From Pseudomonas syringae (GTDB lineage Bacteria; Pseudomonadota; Gammaproteobacteria; Pseudomonadales; Pseudomonadaceae): a stretch of DNA of 64,000 nt. Shown piece after piece: positions 52,085 through 60,449 of the stretch. Position 1 is the stretch's first letter. The number at the start of each line of letters is the position of its first letter. Below the pieces are notes generated by a model that worked only from the letters and a program-made list of their open reading frames with translations, did no database searches and was not told the DNA's origin. A program made the position numbers and the translations under genes. Where the stretch lies: assembly GCF_000737245.1 (NCBI RefSeq), contig NZ_JPQU01000056.1, forward strand, positions 1-64,000. Direction: 5' to 3'.

Positions 52085-53182
52085 TTACGAAAGGCTGGAC
52101 AGGTAATCGTGGAAACCAAACTCACGAACCACCTCGACTGTACCGTCGAGTTGTTTCACTACGATGGACGGCATTTTCAGCCCGTTGAACCAGTTTTTCT
52201 TCACCATGGTGTAACCCGCTGCGTCAACAAACGACAGCCGATCGCCGATGGCCAGCGGACGATCAAATTGGTACTCGCCGAAAATATCTCCGGCCAGGCA
52301 TGATTTACCGCACACCATGTACGTGTGTTCGCCATCGCTGGGTGCCAGCTTGGCGTTCAGGCGGTAGATCAACAGGTCAAGCATGTGGGCTTCGATGGAG
52401 CTGTCCACCACGGCCAGGTGCTTGCCGTTATAGAGGGTGTCGAGCACGGTGACTTCCAGAGAAGCGCTCTGGGTGATCGCCGCTTCACCAGGCTCCAGAT
52501 AGACCTGCACACCGTACTTCAGCGAGAACGCCTTGAGGCGCGCGCAGAATTCGTCAAGCGCATAGCCTTCACCGGTGAAGTGAATACCGCCGCCGAGGCT
52601 GACCCATTCCACTTTGTGCAACAGATGACCAAAGCGTTCTTCGATGGTGCCCAGCATCTGGTCGAACAGGCCGAAATCACCGTTCTCGCAGTTGTTGTGG
52701 AACATGAAGCCGGAGATCTGCCCGATGACTTCTTCGACCTTGACCGGGTCCCACTCGCCCAGGCGGCTGAACGGGCGCGCCGGGTCGGCCAGCAGGTAAT
52801 CGGAGCTGCTCACCTGCGGGTTGACGCGTAAACCGCGCACTTTGCCGGCCGAAGCCTCGGCGAAGCGCTGCAACTGGCCGATGGAATTGAAGATGATCTT
52901 GTCGCAGTTCTCGAGCATCTCCTCGATTTCATCGTCAGCCCAGGCCACGCTGTAGGCATGGGTTTCGCCGGCGAATTTCTGACGACCGAGCTTGAGCTCG
53001 TAAAGCGACGACGACGTGGTGCCGTCCATGTACTGTTGCATCAGGTCGAATACCGACCATGTAGCAAAGCACTTGAGCGCGAGCAGAGCCTTGGCCCCGG
53101 AGTGTTCGCGCACGTAGGCGATCTTCTCCATGTTGCCCAGCAGCTTCTGTTTATCGATCAGGTAGTACGGCGTTTTGATCAT
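52085..53182 (-). CDS. nspC: carboxynorspermidine decarboxylase
   Basis: A 365-residue PLP enzyme of the alanine-racemase-fold decarboxylases; it removes the carboxyl group from carboxy(nor)spermidine. PLP lysine is probably K37 in ALLALKCFA, a glycine-rich phosphate-binding stretch is WVSLGGGIHFTGEGY, and the C-terminal half has VCGKSCLAGDIFGEY with the conserved Cys/Asp pair. I chose ATG 53182, preceded by GGAGG at ideal spacing; the frame is open to 53251 but that extension has no ribosome site. It is the promoter-proximal gene of the two-gene operon. Confidence 0.92.
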   Translation of the reverse strand: MIKTPYYLIDKQKLLGNMEKIAYVREHSGAKALLALKCFATWSVFDLMQQYMDGTTSSSLYELKLGRQKFAGETHAYSVAWADDEIEEMLENCDKIIFNSIGQLQRFAEASAGKVRGLRVNPQVSSSDYLLADPARPFSRLGEWDPVKVEEVIGQISGFMFHNNCENGDFGLFDQMLGTIEERFGHLLHKVEWVSLGGGIHFTGEGYALDEFCARLKAFSLKYGVQVYLEPGEAAITQSASLEVTVLDTLYNGKHLAVVDSSIEAHMLDLLIYRLNAKLAPSDGEHTYMVCGKSCLAGDIFGEYQFDRPLAIGDRLSFVDAAGYTMVKKNWFNGLKMPSIVVKQLDGTVEVVREFGFHDYLSSLS

Positions 53183-53344
53183 TTCGACGCCTCCGGCAAG
53201 GTCGGCCAAAAAAAGGACACGCATTGTGCCTTCACTAAGGGGCGTTCTCAATGAGTTTCCGCCCTGCGTCGGGGTGGGGCCTGAACACGGGCGATGCCGG
53301 CTGATTAAGCCGGTGCCAGGTTACAGTTTGATGGCAAAGTTATT

Positions 53345-53722
53345 TCAGGGCTGCGCTTTGCGCCCCAGCGCTTTGCTCCAGCTCTGGTCCTTGCTGTGCT
53401 GCCAGTTTCGGTCCGCCTGGCTGCCGATGCCGGCATGGTGTTCAACGTCACTGTTCACACTGGCCTGGCACTGACGGAAACCATCATCCCAGCCTGTCGC
53501 GTAATAACGGTCCGCCAGATAAGCCGGTACATTTTTCCGATACTCCGCCAGCGCACCGGCGGCCTGTCGACCACTGCCACAGCCATCTTCAAAACCGCTG
53601 ACGAAGGGCGCCGGATAGCCTTGAGCGAGCAAGCGTTCACGGGTGCTCTGACAGCCACCCAATAGCGCAACAACCACAAACAGAGCTGCCAGCGCCGACA
53701 CCTCGTGAAATGAGACAGGCAT
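53345..53722 (-). CDS. small predicted lipoprotein
   Basis: A 125-residue exported protein: a hydrophobic signal (ALAALFVVVALLGGC) with lipobox LLGGC and lipid-modified C24; the rest is polar, with YRKNVPAYLADRYYATGWDDGFRQC resembling the short conserved repeats of some Pseudomonas envelope lipoproteins. ATG 53722 has GAGG eight nt upstream; a GTG at 53731 overlaps the stop of the PAP2 gene (GTGA) and is the alternative. It is the last gene of a four-gene minus-strand run of envelope genes. Function unknown. Confidence 0.75.
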   Translation of the reverse strand: MPVSFHEVSALAALFVVVALLGGCQSTRERLLAQGYPAPFVSGFEDGCGSGRQAAGALAEYRKNVPAYLADRYYATGWDDGFRQCQASVNSDVEHHAGIGSQADRNWQHSKDQSWSKALGRKAQP

Positions 53723-53727
53723 GATGC

Positions 53728-54495
53728 TCACCTCGGCCGCTCTACTCGGCCGCTCTTTTTTTTGGATATCAGGTTGCGTTCACTGATCGAGGCTGCTGTT
53801 GCCGGGCGATAGAGCAGCCAACGGTAACAAAGCACGCAGATCACCCAGTCAAACAGCAAGGTCCAGAGGTTATGGGAGAGAAAATGCGCGCCCTGAAGCA
53901 TGCGCCCCACAGAAAAAATCACCCCCAACCCAAGGGCCACGCCCAGCGCAATACGTGCGCCGCGTGGATGACGGTCACGTAACGCGAAGAACAGGGCCAA
54001 CAGCGAAAAACCAGTCGATGCGTGACCACCCGGCCAGCACCGCCCAGGCTTGAGGGTTTCAGCCCGGGCACTGAGCAGCGGCGTGAACGTCTCGATCCCA
54101 CCGAACTCGGTGAGGCTCCACGGGCACTGAACCGCAGTAAGGGCCTTGAGCGGGGTGACGATTGCGGTACTTAACCCCATCGCCAGCACTACATAACCCA
54201 GCGGCCGGCGCCACTCACGCCATTTCGGCCGGAACAGGCTGGCAATAAAGCCGATGACGATCAGCATGCTCAGCAGAATCACCGCCTGCTTGGCGCGATC
54301 GTGCAGGATATTTTCCAGCCAGTAGCTCTTACGGCCGATAAAACCGCTGCCTGGAACATAAAATTTTTCGGCAATGGCGAAATCCAGACTTGCGGGGTCC
54401 AACCAGAGAAGCAAACCCATGATCAGCAACGGGAAGCCCAGCCAGAGCCGAAAATCAAAATGACGCGACACAGGAAGCGATGGTGCATTAGCCAT
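53728..54495 (-). CDS. PAP2-family membrane phosphatase (lipid A/undecaprenyl type), copy 1
   Basis: A 255-residue inner-membrane phosphatase with five or six helices. The PAP2 active-site blocks are present in variant form: KALTAVQCP (motif 1, near 115), CWPGGHAS (motif 2, near 150, PGGH where PSGH is usual) and GRMLQGAHFLSHNLW (motif 3, near 200, with the nucleophilic His). Related PAP2 proteins remove a phosphate from lipid A, phosphatidylglycerol phosphate or undecaprenyl pyrophosphate in the periplasm. The neighbouring genes (PAP2, Ais-like, EptA) favour lipid A. Confidence 0.85.
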   Translation of the reverse strand: MANAPSLPVSRHFDFRLWLGFPLLIMGLLLWLDPASLDFAIAEKFYVPGSGFIGRKSYWLENILHDRAKQAVILLSMLIVIGFIASLFRPKWREWRRPLGYVVLAMGLSTAIVTPLKALTAVQCPWSLTEFGGIETFTPLLSARAETLKPGRCWPGGHASTGFSLLALFFALRDRHPRGARIALGVALGLGVIFSVGRMLQGAHFLSHNLWTLLFDWVICVLCYRWLLYRPATAASISERNLISKKKSGRVERPR

Positions 54496-54531
54496 GAACG
54501 AGTTCCGACAAGGATTAAAGTGCAGTTTTTT

Positions 54532-55404
54532 TCAGTTGCTGACTGACGAGGACGTAGCGGGAAGTTCCAATGTCGCAGTGCCCTTCCCGTCCGACCTGAC
54601 CATTTTGCGAATCGGCTGCTGCAAGGCTGAACGCCCGTAGAAGAACAGCGCCACCAACAGCGTGCTCAACCAGACGAAAATCCCCGCCCAGAAGGTGTGC
54701 GACAGATAGTGCCAGCCTTGCAATACCCGGGTGGTCCCGTAGACCAGGCCCAGGACAGTTATGCCTGCCAGCAAGAGGCGCGAGTGCTGCCAGCGATAGC
54801 GTCTGGCAATAAAATAGAGGGCGAACAGGCTGAATGCGCTTGAGGCATGACCACCCGGCCAGCAACGACCAGCCCCGGCCTCGCGCCACAGGGTAAAGTT
54901 TTCAAACCATTCCCGATGCAGCTCGGCGCCGCCGTAAAGCGTTGTTTCCACCGGGCAATAGATGCTGGTATGGCTCTTCAGGAAATGGATGACGCCGGTA
55001 CTCAGGGCAAAGGCGACAATAATGAAGAAGAAATCCAGCCTGTAGCGATGTAACTGCTGCAATGGCCGGGCGAGCCGCGAGCCGATGATGCGACGCGGGA
55101 GCCGACTTCCCCGGTACCTTTCCAGTAACGGCCAGATAAAAGACAGCAGCGCACCGATGATTGCCAGCTCACCGGTCCAGTTCGGGATGATCCGCGCCCA
55201 CTTGTGGGTGATTTTTTCGAAAAGGTGGCTCTCACCAATCGGAAACACGCCAGCGACCGGATCGAAGAACAGATTGCTGAATAGCCGGTCGAGCTCGGTC
55301 AGGTCAAAGACCAGAAATGTCAGCAACGCCAGAAGTAAGGGCAAACCCAGATTGCGGTAATAAAAAGTAGCGCGGGGGCTTTGGGCTTTCATTAGAAAAG
55401 ACAT
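54532..55404 (-). CDS. PAP2-family membrane phosphatase, copy 2
   Basis: A 290-residue inner-membrane protein with six helices and the same active-site pattern as the next gene: LKSHTSIYCPVE (motif 1), CWPGGHASSAFSL (motif 2) and TTRVLQGWHYLSHTFW (motif 3). The two proteins are paralogues, probably from an old duplication. ATG 55404 shares one base with the stop of the histidine phosphatase gene (TGATG), so translation is coupled; an upstream ATG at 55437 inside that gene would add 11 residues. Confidence 0.85.
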   Translation of the reverse strand: MSFLMKAQSPRATFYYRNLGLPLLLALLTFLVFDLTELDRLFSNLFFDPVAGVFPIGESHLFEKITHKWARIIPNWTGELAIIGALLSFIWPLLERYRGSRLPRRIIGSRLARPLQQLHRYRLDFFFIIVAFALSTGVIHFLKSHTSIYCPVETTLYGGAELHREWFENFTLWREAGAGRCWPGGHASSAFSLFALYFIARRYRWQHSRLLLAGITVLGLVYGTTRVLQGWHYLSHTFWAGIFVWLSTLLVALFFYGRSALQQPIRKMVRSDGKGTATLELPATSSSVSN

Positions 55405-56090
55405 CAATTGGACTGCTCTATAGTCAAGTTTTTCCACTGTGCCGCGTCCAGCGATCCGAGGATCTTCGGTGCATGAGTGCCATCCACCTGAACGAAGAAC
55501 GCCTGGGTGTATTCACTGCTGCGGTCCGAGGCATGCACGCCCATCTTGCGTTCGAACTGATCAATACAACCGCTATGGGTAATCAGCACCAGATTTTCTT
55601 TCAGGTTCTTATTAGCCATAACGGCACCCTTGAAGCCGTTATCGCACTCACTCAGCCAGTTTTGCGTAGGCACCGCCCGCCCCGCGATGAAATCCGCAGT
55701 CTGCCGGGTCCGGGTTAACGGGCTGGCGAGCATCCGAGTGTTTTCAAGTCCCAGTCGTTGTAAGCCGAAACCCACCGCCACTGCCGCATTGCTGCCAATT
55801 TTAGTAATGCCGTCGGCACTCCCAAGACAGGTATTGCCGGACCGGTCACAACGTTCGGCATGCCTGACCATGACCACTACCTCACCCTGTGCCCAGCGCT
55901 GGTACAGACCAGACTTGAGCATATTGCTGCTGACGCCAAGATCCAGCACGGGAGTCGCTGTAAAGAACCAGCCCGAAGTCGTCGCCAGGGTGACAATACT
56001 CATGACAAGTGCAATCCGTCCGTAGTTGAAACGACGCTTTCGAAAAGGGGGTCGCTCAGTCACCGAACCAATAATTAACGTCTGGGCCAC
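55404..56090 (-). CDS. Ais-like histidine phosphatase (LPS core phosphatase family)
   Basis: A 228-residue membrane-anchored protein: a single helix (RIALVMSIVTLATTSGWFF, about residues 25-43) then a histidine phosphatase domain with VVVMVRHAERCDRS (RHG-type motif, near 74) and a second catalytic His in LITHSGCIDQ. It resembles Ais, the heptose(II)-phosphate phosphatase of the LPS core that works with the lipid A modification genes in enteric bacteria. It is the first gene of the run 56090 to 53345, with ColR-like boxes upstream at 56198-56224. Confidence 0.83.
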   Translation of the reverse strand: MAQTLIIGSVTERPPFRKRRFNYGRIALVMSIVTLATTSGWFFTATPVLDLGVSSNMLKSGLYQRWAQGEVVVMVRHAERCDRSGNTCLGSADGITKIGSNAAVAVGFGLQRLGLENTRMLASPLTRTRQTADFIAGRAVPTQNWLSECDNGFKGAVMANKNLKENLVLITHSGCIDQFERKMGVHASDRSSEYTQAFFVQVDGTHAPKILGSLDAAQWKNLTIEQSN

Positions 56091-56197
56091 CTTGTCGCTC
56101 CTGCTGAATATTCAGAACTGGGGCGCCCGTTGAGGGCAACCCTCAAATTTCACCCACATCAATGGCTTGACGATAAAACCTGCCCCGTAGCTGAGCA

Positions 56198-56224
56198 GTG
56201 AAAACAATGTGAAAAATAAGTTGA
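56198..56224 (-). promoter_or_regulatory. tandem ColR-like boxes
   Basis: On the minus strand, TCAACTTATTTTTCAC (56224-56209) and TTCACATTGTTTTCAC (56213-56198) each match 13 of the 14 fixed positions of the ColR consensus as I recall it (YYNASNNYTTTTTCAC). They are offset by 11 bp, one helical turn, and face the phosphatase operon that starts at 56090. A weaker version, 11 of 14, lies on the plus strand at 56307-56322 before eptA. Confidence 0.6.
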
Positions 56225-56423
56225 AGCGCTGACTGATAATGCTTCTGCCTTCCGTGAAGAGACGCTGTAACAGTTCATAAAAAAGCGGACATCACCCCAC
56301 CATTTGTTTGCATGCTTTTCACAAAAATTTTATGCCACCCCCTCTAAAGTCCACGCCATTGGAGACAGCACCGCTTTTTTGCCTGACTGCCAGCGCTCCG
56401 CAACTTTTTCAAGTAGATTTCGT

Positions 56424-58073
56424 ATGTTTAAAATCAAAGCAGTTCGCCCTGAACTTATCACCGTCTTCGCCAGCGCCTTCTTGCTGCTCGGTTTTAACGC
56501 AACCTTTTGGCAGCACCTCTTTACTATCACCGACACCGGCAGCACGGGCGTGCTGTTGCGCATTGCTTTCAGCGCCATGATATTTTTTGTATTTAATATC
56601 GCCCTCACCTTTTTGGCATTTGAAAAAATCTTCAAACCGTTGTTAATCGCGTTGTTCATGATCAGCGCAGGTGTCGCTTACTTCATGAACCGGTATGGCG
56701 TGCTTATTGATACAGGCATGTTGCGTAACTTCGCCGAAACCAATGCCACTGAAGTCTGGGATTTACTGTCACCCAAGTTGTTTGTCTATCTTGCACTGTT
56801 GGGAGTATTGCCCTCTTTTCTGCTGTGGAAAACCCCGGTCACGTACCGCCGGCTGCATCACGAACTCATCAGTAAAGCGTTGGTCAGCGTGACCTGTGCC
56901 GTGGTGATCACGGGTGTTGCACTGTTCAATTACCAGGGTCTTTCATCGCTATTCCGCAATCACAAAGAACTGCGCCTGATGGTCGTACCCAGCAATTACC
57001 TGAGCGCATCTATCGGGTATCTACGTGAGCAGATCGTCACCGCCCGGAAACCGTTTCTGAAGATAGGCGAAGATGCAAAGCTGAGCAGTGACTGGGCCCA
57101 ACACTCGCGCAAATCCCTTACGGTTCTGGTGGTAGGCGAAAGTGCCCGGGCCGAGAACTTCGGCATACTGGGCTACAACCGCGACACGACACCTCAACTG
57201 CAGAAAGAGGATGGCTTGGTTGCCTTCACCGATGTTCACTCGTGTGGCACTGAAACGGCGGTATCGGTGCCCTGTATGTTTTCCAACATGGGCCGCAAGG
57301 ACTACAACGCTTCCACGGCAAAAAGCCAGGAAGGTTTGCTCGACGTGCTCAAGCGTGCCGGTCTGGAAGTAATCTGGCGTGACAACCAGTCCGGTTGCAA
57401 AGGCACCTGCGATCGGGTAACAGTCGAGGACGTCAGCAATTTGAAAGATCCTCAACTGTGCGCCAACAACGAATGCAGGGATGAGATATTACTGCAGGGC
57501 TTGCAGAACTTTATCGATCACCTGGATAAAAACACCGTGCTGGTGCTGCACCAAATGGGCAGTCACGGCCCTGAATACTTCAAGCGTTATCCCAAAGAGT
57601 TCGCAAAGTTTACTCCTGTGTGCCAAAGCAACGCCCTGGACAATTGCAGCAGGGAGAGCATCGTCAACGGTTATGACAATACGCTGCTGTACACCGACCA
57701 TGTGCTGGCCAGCCTGATTGATATCCTGCGCAACAATCAGGACAAAGTCGACACCGCGATGTTATACCTGTCGGACCATGGTGAATCGTTGGGTGAATAC
57801 AATTTATTCCTGCACGGCACGCCTTACGTGCTGGCACCCGATCAACAAAAGCATGTGCCAATGCTGGTGTGGTTCTCCGACAGTTATCAGCGGTCGTTCT
57901 CGGTCGACAGCCATTGCCTGATGAACACCCGCAACGCACCCTTGAGCCAGGACAACCTTTTCCACTCGATGCTCGGCTTGTTGCAGGTTCATAGCAAAGC
58001 TTACGACCCTGCGCTGGATATGTTCGCAGGCTGCAGAAAGGCCAACACTGGCAGCGCGTTGGCGGCTCAGTAA
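56424..58073 (+). CDS. eptA: phosphoethanolamine transferase, EptA/PmrC family
   Basis: Inner-membrane enzyme of 549 residues that moves phosphoethanolamine from phosphatidylethanolamine to lipid A. Five N-terminal helices (about residues 8-185) and a periplasmic sulfatase-fold domain. The nucleophilic Thr is in CGTETAVSVPC (about 274-284); zinc site residues lie in VLVVGESARAENFG, YLSDHGESLGEY and the His-rich end; six cysteines for three disulfides are visible. The start is ATG 56424 (MFKIKAVRPELI); the frame is open to 56304 upstream but only this start gives the normal amino terminus. The gene is divergent from the phosphatase operon and followed by a ColR-like regulator; such loci modify LPS in response to cationic peptides or metals. 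Confidence 0.93.
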   Translation: MFKIKAVRPELITVFASAFLLLGFNATFWQHLFTITDTGSTGVLLRIAFSAMIFFVFNIALTFLAFEKIFKPLLIALFMISAGVAYFMNRYGVLIDTGMLRNFAETNATEVWDLLSPKLFVYLALLGVLPSFLLWKTPVTYRRLHHELISKALVSVTCAVVITGVALFNYQGLSSLFRNHKELRLMVVPSNYLSASIGYLREQIVTARKPFLKIGEDAKLSSDWAQHSRKSLTVLVVGESARAENFGILGYNRDTTPQLQKEDGLVAFTDVHSCGTETAVSVPCMFSNMGRKDYNASTAKSQEGLLDVLKRAGLEVIWRDNQSGCKGTCDRVTVEDVSNLKDPQLCANNECRDEILLQGLQNFIDHLDKNTVLVLHQMGSHGPEYFKRYPKEFAKFTPVCQSNALDNCSRESIVNGYDNTLLYTDHVLASLIDILRNNQDKVDTAMLYLSDHGESLGEYNLFLHGTPYVLAPDQQKHVPMLVWFSDSYQRSFSVDSHCLMNTRNAPLSQDNLFHSMLGLLQVHSKAYDPALDMFAGCRKANTGSALAAQ

Positions 58074-58144
58074 CCGCATCCCGGCACACTCATCACCACC
58101 ACGGGCCTGATCAATCGGGTCCGCAGAATAAAAAAGAGCGGTCC

Positions 58145-58819
58145 ATGCGCATACTTGTTATCGAAGACCATAAAGACATCCTGGCCAATGTGTCGGAGTA
58201 CTTCACGCTCAAGGGCTGCGAAGTCTCGGGTGCCCTGGATGGCGTAACCGGGTTGCATCTCGCGGTAACGGGGAACTTTGACGCGATCATTCTGGACCTG
58301 ATGCTGCCTGGAATGGATGGCAACACGGTCTGCCGACGCGTCCGGGAAAATACCAGCCAGCACGTACCCATCTTGATGCTCACCGCCAGAGACCAACTGG
58401 ATGACCGTCTGACCGGGTTCGAGGTAGGCGCCGATGATTACATCGTCAAACCGTTTGCCTTGTCTGAATTATTCGCTCGGGTTGAAGCCGTCACCCGGCG
58501 CTTCAAGGGTGTGCAAAAAAACATCATTCAGGTCCATGACCTGACCTTCGATCTGGACTCGCTCGAAGTCAAACGCGCAGGCGTACTGCTAAGACTCAAC
58601 CCGACCAACAGGGTCCTGCTGGAACTGCTTATGCGCAAAAGCCCCGCGGTGGTCAGACGCAAGGATTTCGAACAAGCGCTCTGGGGTAACGCCCCTCCCG
58701 ACACGGATAGCTTGCGGACCAGCATCTACACGCTGCGCAAGACCATCGACAAGTCCTTCGAGACTCCGTTGCTGCACACGGTTCACGGCATGGGCTATAA
58801 GCTTCAAGGACCGCGATAG
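58145..58819 (+). CDS. ColR-like response regulator (OmpR family), orphan
   Basis: A 224-residue two-domain regulator: receiver (1-118) with phospho-acceptor near D51 (LDLMLPGMDG), T79 (LTARDQ) and K101 (VKPFALSEL), and a winged-helix DNA-binding domain (125-222; TDSLRTSIYTLRKTIDKSFE). The overall pattern resembles ColR, which responds with ColS to Zn/Fe/Mn and controls envelope genes. No ColS-type kinase is present here. The gene begins 72 nt after eptA. It may use a kinase elsewhere. Confidence 0.85.
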   Translation: MRILVIEDHKDILANVSEYFTLKGCEVSGALDGVTGLHLAVTGNFDAIILDLMLPGMDGNTVCRRVRENTSQHVPILMLTARDQLDDRLTGFEVGADDYIVKPFALSELFARVEAVTRRFKGVQKNIIQVHDLTFDLDSLEVKRAGVLLRLNPTNRVLLELLMRKSPAVVRRKDFEQALWGNAPPDTDSLRTSIYTLRKTIDKSFETPLLHTVHGMGYKLQGPR

Positions 58820-59063
58820 TAACAATCGTCAAACGCAAGCCATCCGGATTCGGGACTCAACACTGGCCCCGGGGTTGGGCGGGTCACGTTGGGAGGCCGC
58901 GCAAATGGCCACCCAACAGGCAGTGATGCTGCGGGTCATCTGACGCGACACCATCGGCAGGTCCCACAGGGTTCAGCGATTGCCACACGAATGTTCTGTT
59001 GAATCATACTGCGCCTCAGCCTGTCCCATCCTCACGCATCACCCAATTACCCGGAGGTTCTTG

Positions 59064-59903
59064 ATGAGCAACGCGCCTTACGTTCCACCCAAGGTCTGGA
59101 AGAACGAAGCACCGTCTGGCGGTGCCTTTGCGAGTATCAACCGCCCCGTTGCCGGGCCGACCCATGAAAAGCAATTGCCCGTGGGCAAGCATCCTTTGCA
59201 GCTGTATTCCCTGGCCACACCCAATGGGGTGAAGGTCACGATCCTGCTGGAAGAGCTGCTGGCGCTGGGGCATAGCGGTGCCGAATACGATGCGTGGCTG
59301 ATCCGTATCAACGAGGGTGATCAATTCTCCAGCGGCTTTGTCGAGGTCAATCCCAACTCGAAAATCCCGGCCTTGCTGGATCGCACTGCCCAGCCCGAGA
59401 TCCGGGTATTCGAGTCAGGTTCGATCCTGCTGTATCTGGCAGAGAAGTTCGGCGCCTTGTTGCCTGCCGACCTTGCCGGGCGAACCGAAACCCTGAACTG
59501 GCTGTTCTGGCAAATGGGCGCGGCACCTTATCTGGGCGGTGGTTTCGGACATTTTTATGCCTACGCCCCCGAGAAAATCGAGTACGCCATCAATCGCTTC
59601 ACCATGGAGGCCAAGCGTCAGTTGGACGTGCTCGAACAACGCCTCAGCCACAGCCCCTATCTGGGCGGCGACAGCTACACCATCGCCGACATTGCAGTCT
59701 GGCCGTGGTATGGCGAACTGGTGCGGGGCAATCTGTATTCAGCTGGAGAATTCCTCGCCGTCGACGAATACCCCCATGTACAGCGCTGGGCAGAAGAGAT
59801 CGCCAAGCGACCTGCGGTTATCCGTGGCAAGCGGGTCAATCGAACCTGGGGCGATGAGGACAGCCAGCTAGCGGAACGGCATCAGGCGGCGGATCTGGAT
59901 TGA
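59064..59903 (+). CDS. yghU: glutathione transferase family, YghU-type disulfide-bond oxidoreductase
   Basis: A 279-residue cytoplasmic protein. The N-terminal extension (SNAPYVPPKVW...) and thioredoxin-like domain (about 40-130, LATPNGVKVTILLEEL with Thr/Asn at the GSH site, NPNSKIPALLD) and all-helical C-terminal domain (140-270) match YghU, which binds two glutathiones and reduces disulfides. ATG 59064 follows GGAGG; an open frame back to 58980 has no ribosome site. It is monocistronic and followed by a REP cluster. Confidence 0.93.
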   Translation: MSNAPYVPPKVWKNEAPSGGAFASINRPVAGPTHEKQLPVGKHPLQLYSLATPNGVKVTILLEELLALGHSGAEYDAWLIRINEGDQFSSGFVEVNPNSKIPALLDRTAQPEIRVFESGSILLYLAEKFGALLPADLAGRTETLNWLFWQMGAAPYLGGGFGHFYAYAPEKIEYAINRFTMEAKRQLDVLEQRLSHSPYLGGDSYTIADIAVWPWYGELVRGNLYSAGEFLAVDEYPHVQRWAEEIAKRPAVIRGKRVNRTWGDEDSQLAERHQAADLD

Positions 59904-59940
59904 TAACCGGGCCAATGCAGCTCCTACGCACTGCAGTCAT

Positions 59941-60340
59941 CGTGGGAGCGGTGCTTGGTCTGGGCCGCATCCGGGACAATTACAGACACCCCGGTTCATC
60001 AGTCCTACCGAGCCATCGTTCATCGCGGGCAAGCACCGCTCCCACAGTAAATCGGCGGTTGTCTGCTATACCGAGGCGCTACGATTCGCGGGCAAGCCTC
60101 GCTCCAACGGGGAACTCAGTCGCCTGTAGGAGCCAAGCTTGCCGGCGATGAACGATGACGCGATGCGCCTGGCGTGCCGCGTACCCTGTGGGAGCGGTGC
60201 TTGCCCGCGATGAACGATGACGCGATGCGCCTGACAGACCTCGGCGCCGGTATGGTCCGGAGGCGGCCCAGACCAAGCCCCGCTCCCACAAAAATCACCC
60301 GACCCCGTGGGAGCGAATTCATTCGCGAAGAGGCCAGTAC
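59941..60340. repeat. REP cluster
   Basis: A series of whole and half REP units: CGTGGGAGCGGTGCTTGG ... CAAGCACCGCTCCCACAG (59942-60047); CGCGGGCAAGCCTCGCTCCA (about 60087); two arms with an identical GCGATGAACGATGACGCGAT tail (60145-60171 and 60207-60233); and CCGTGGGAGCGAATTCATTC (from 60306). These 546 intergenic bases contain no gene that I can support. Confidence 0.8.
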
Positions 60341-60449
60341 ATTTGAAGCCTCTTTATTGGTAGCCCGCTCTTACAGGTTCTGCGGCTCAGTCTGATCTGC
60401 TTTTTTCTGCAATGTTTGATGCTGTTTTCAACACAGATTTTCGCCCATC

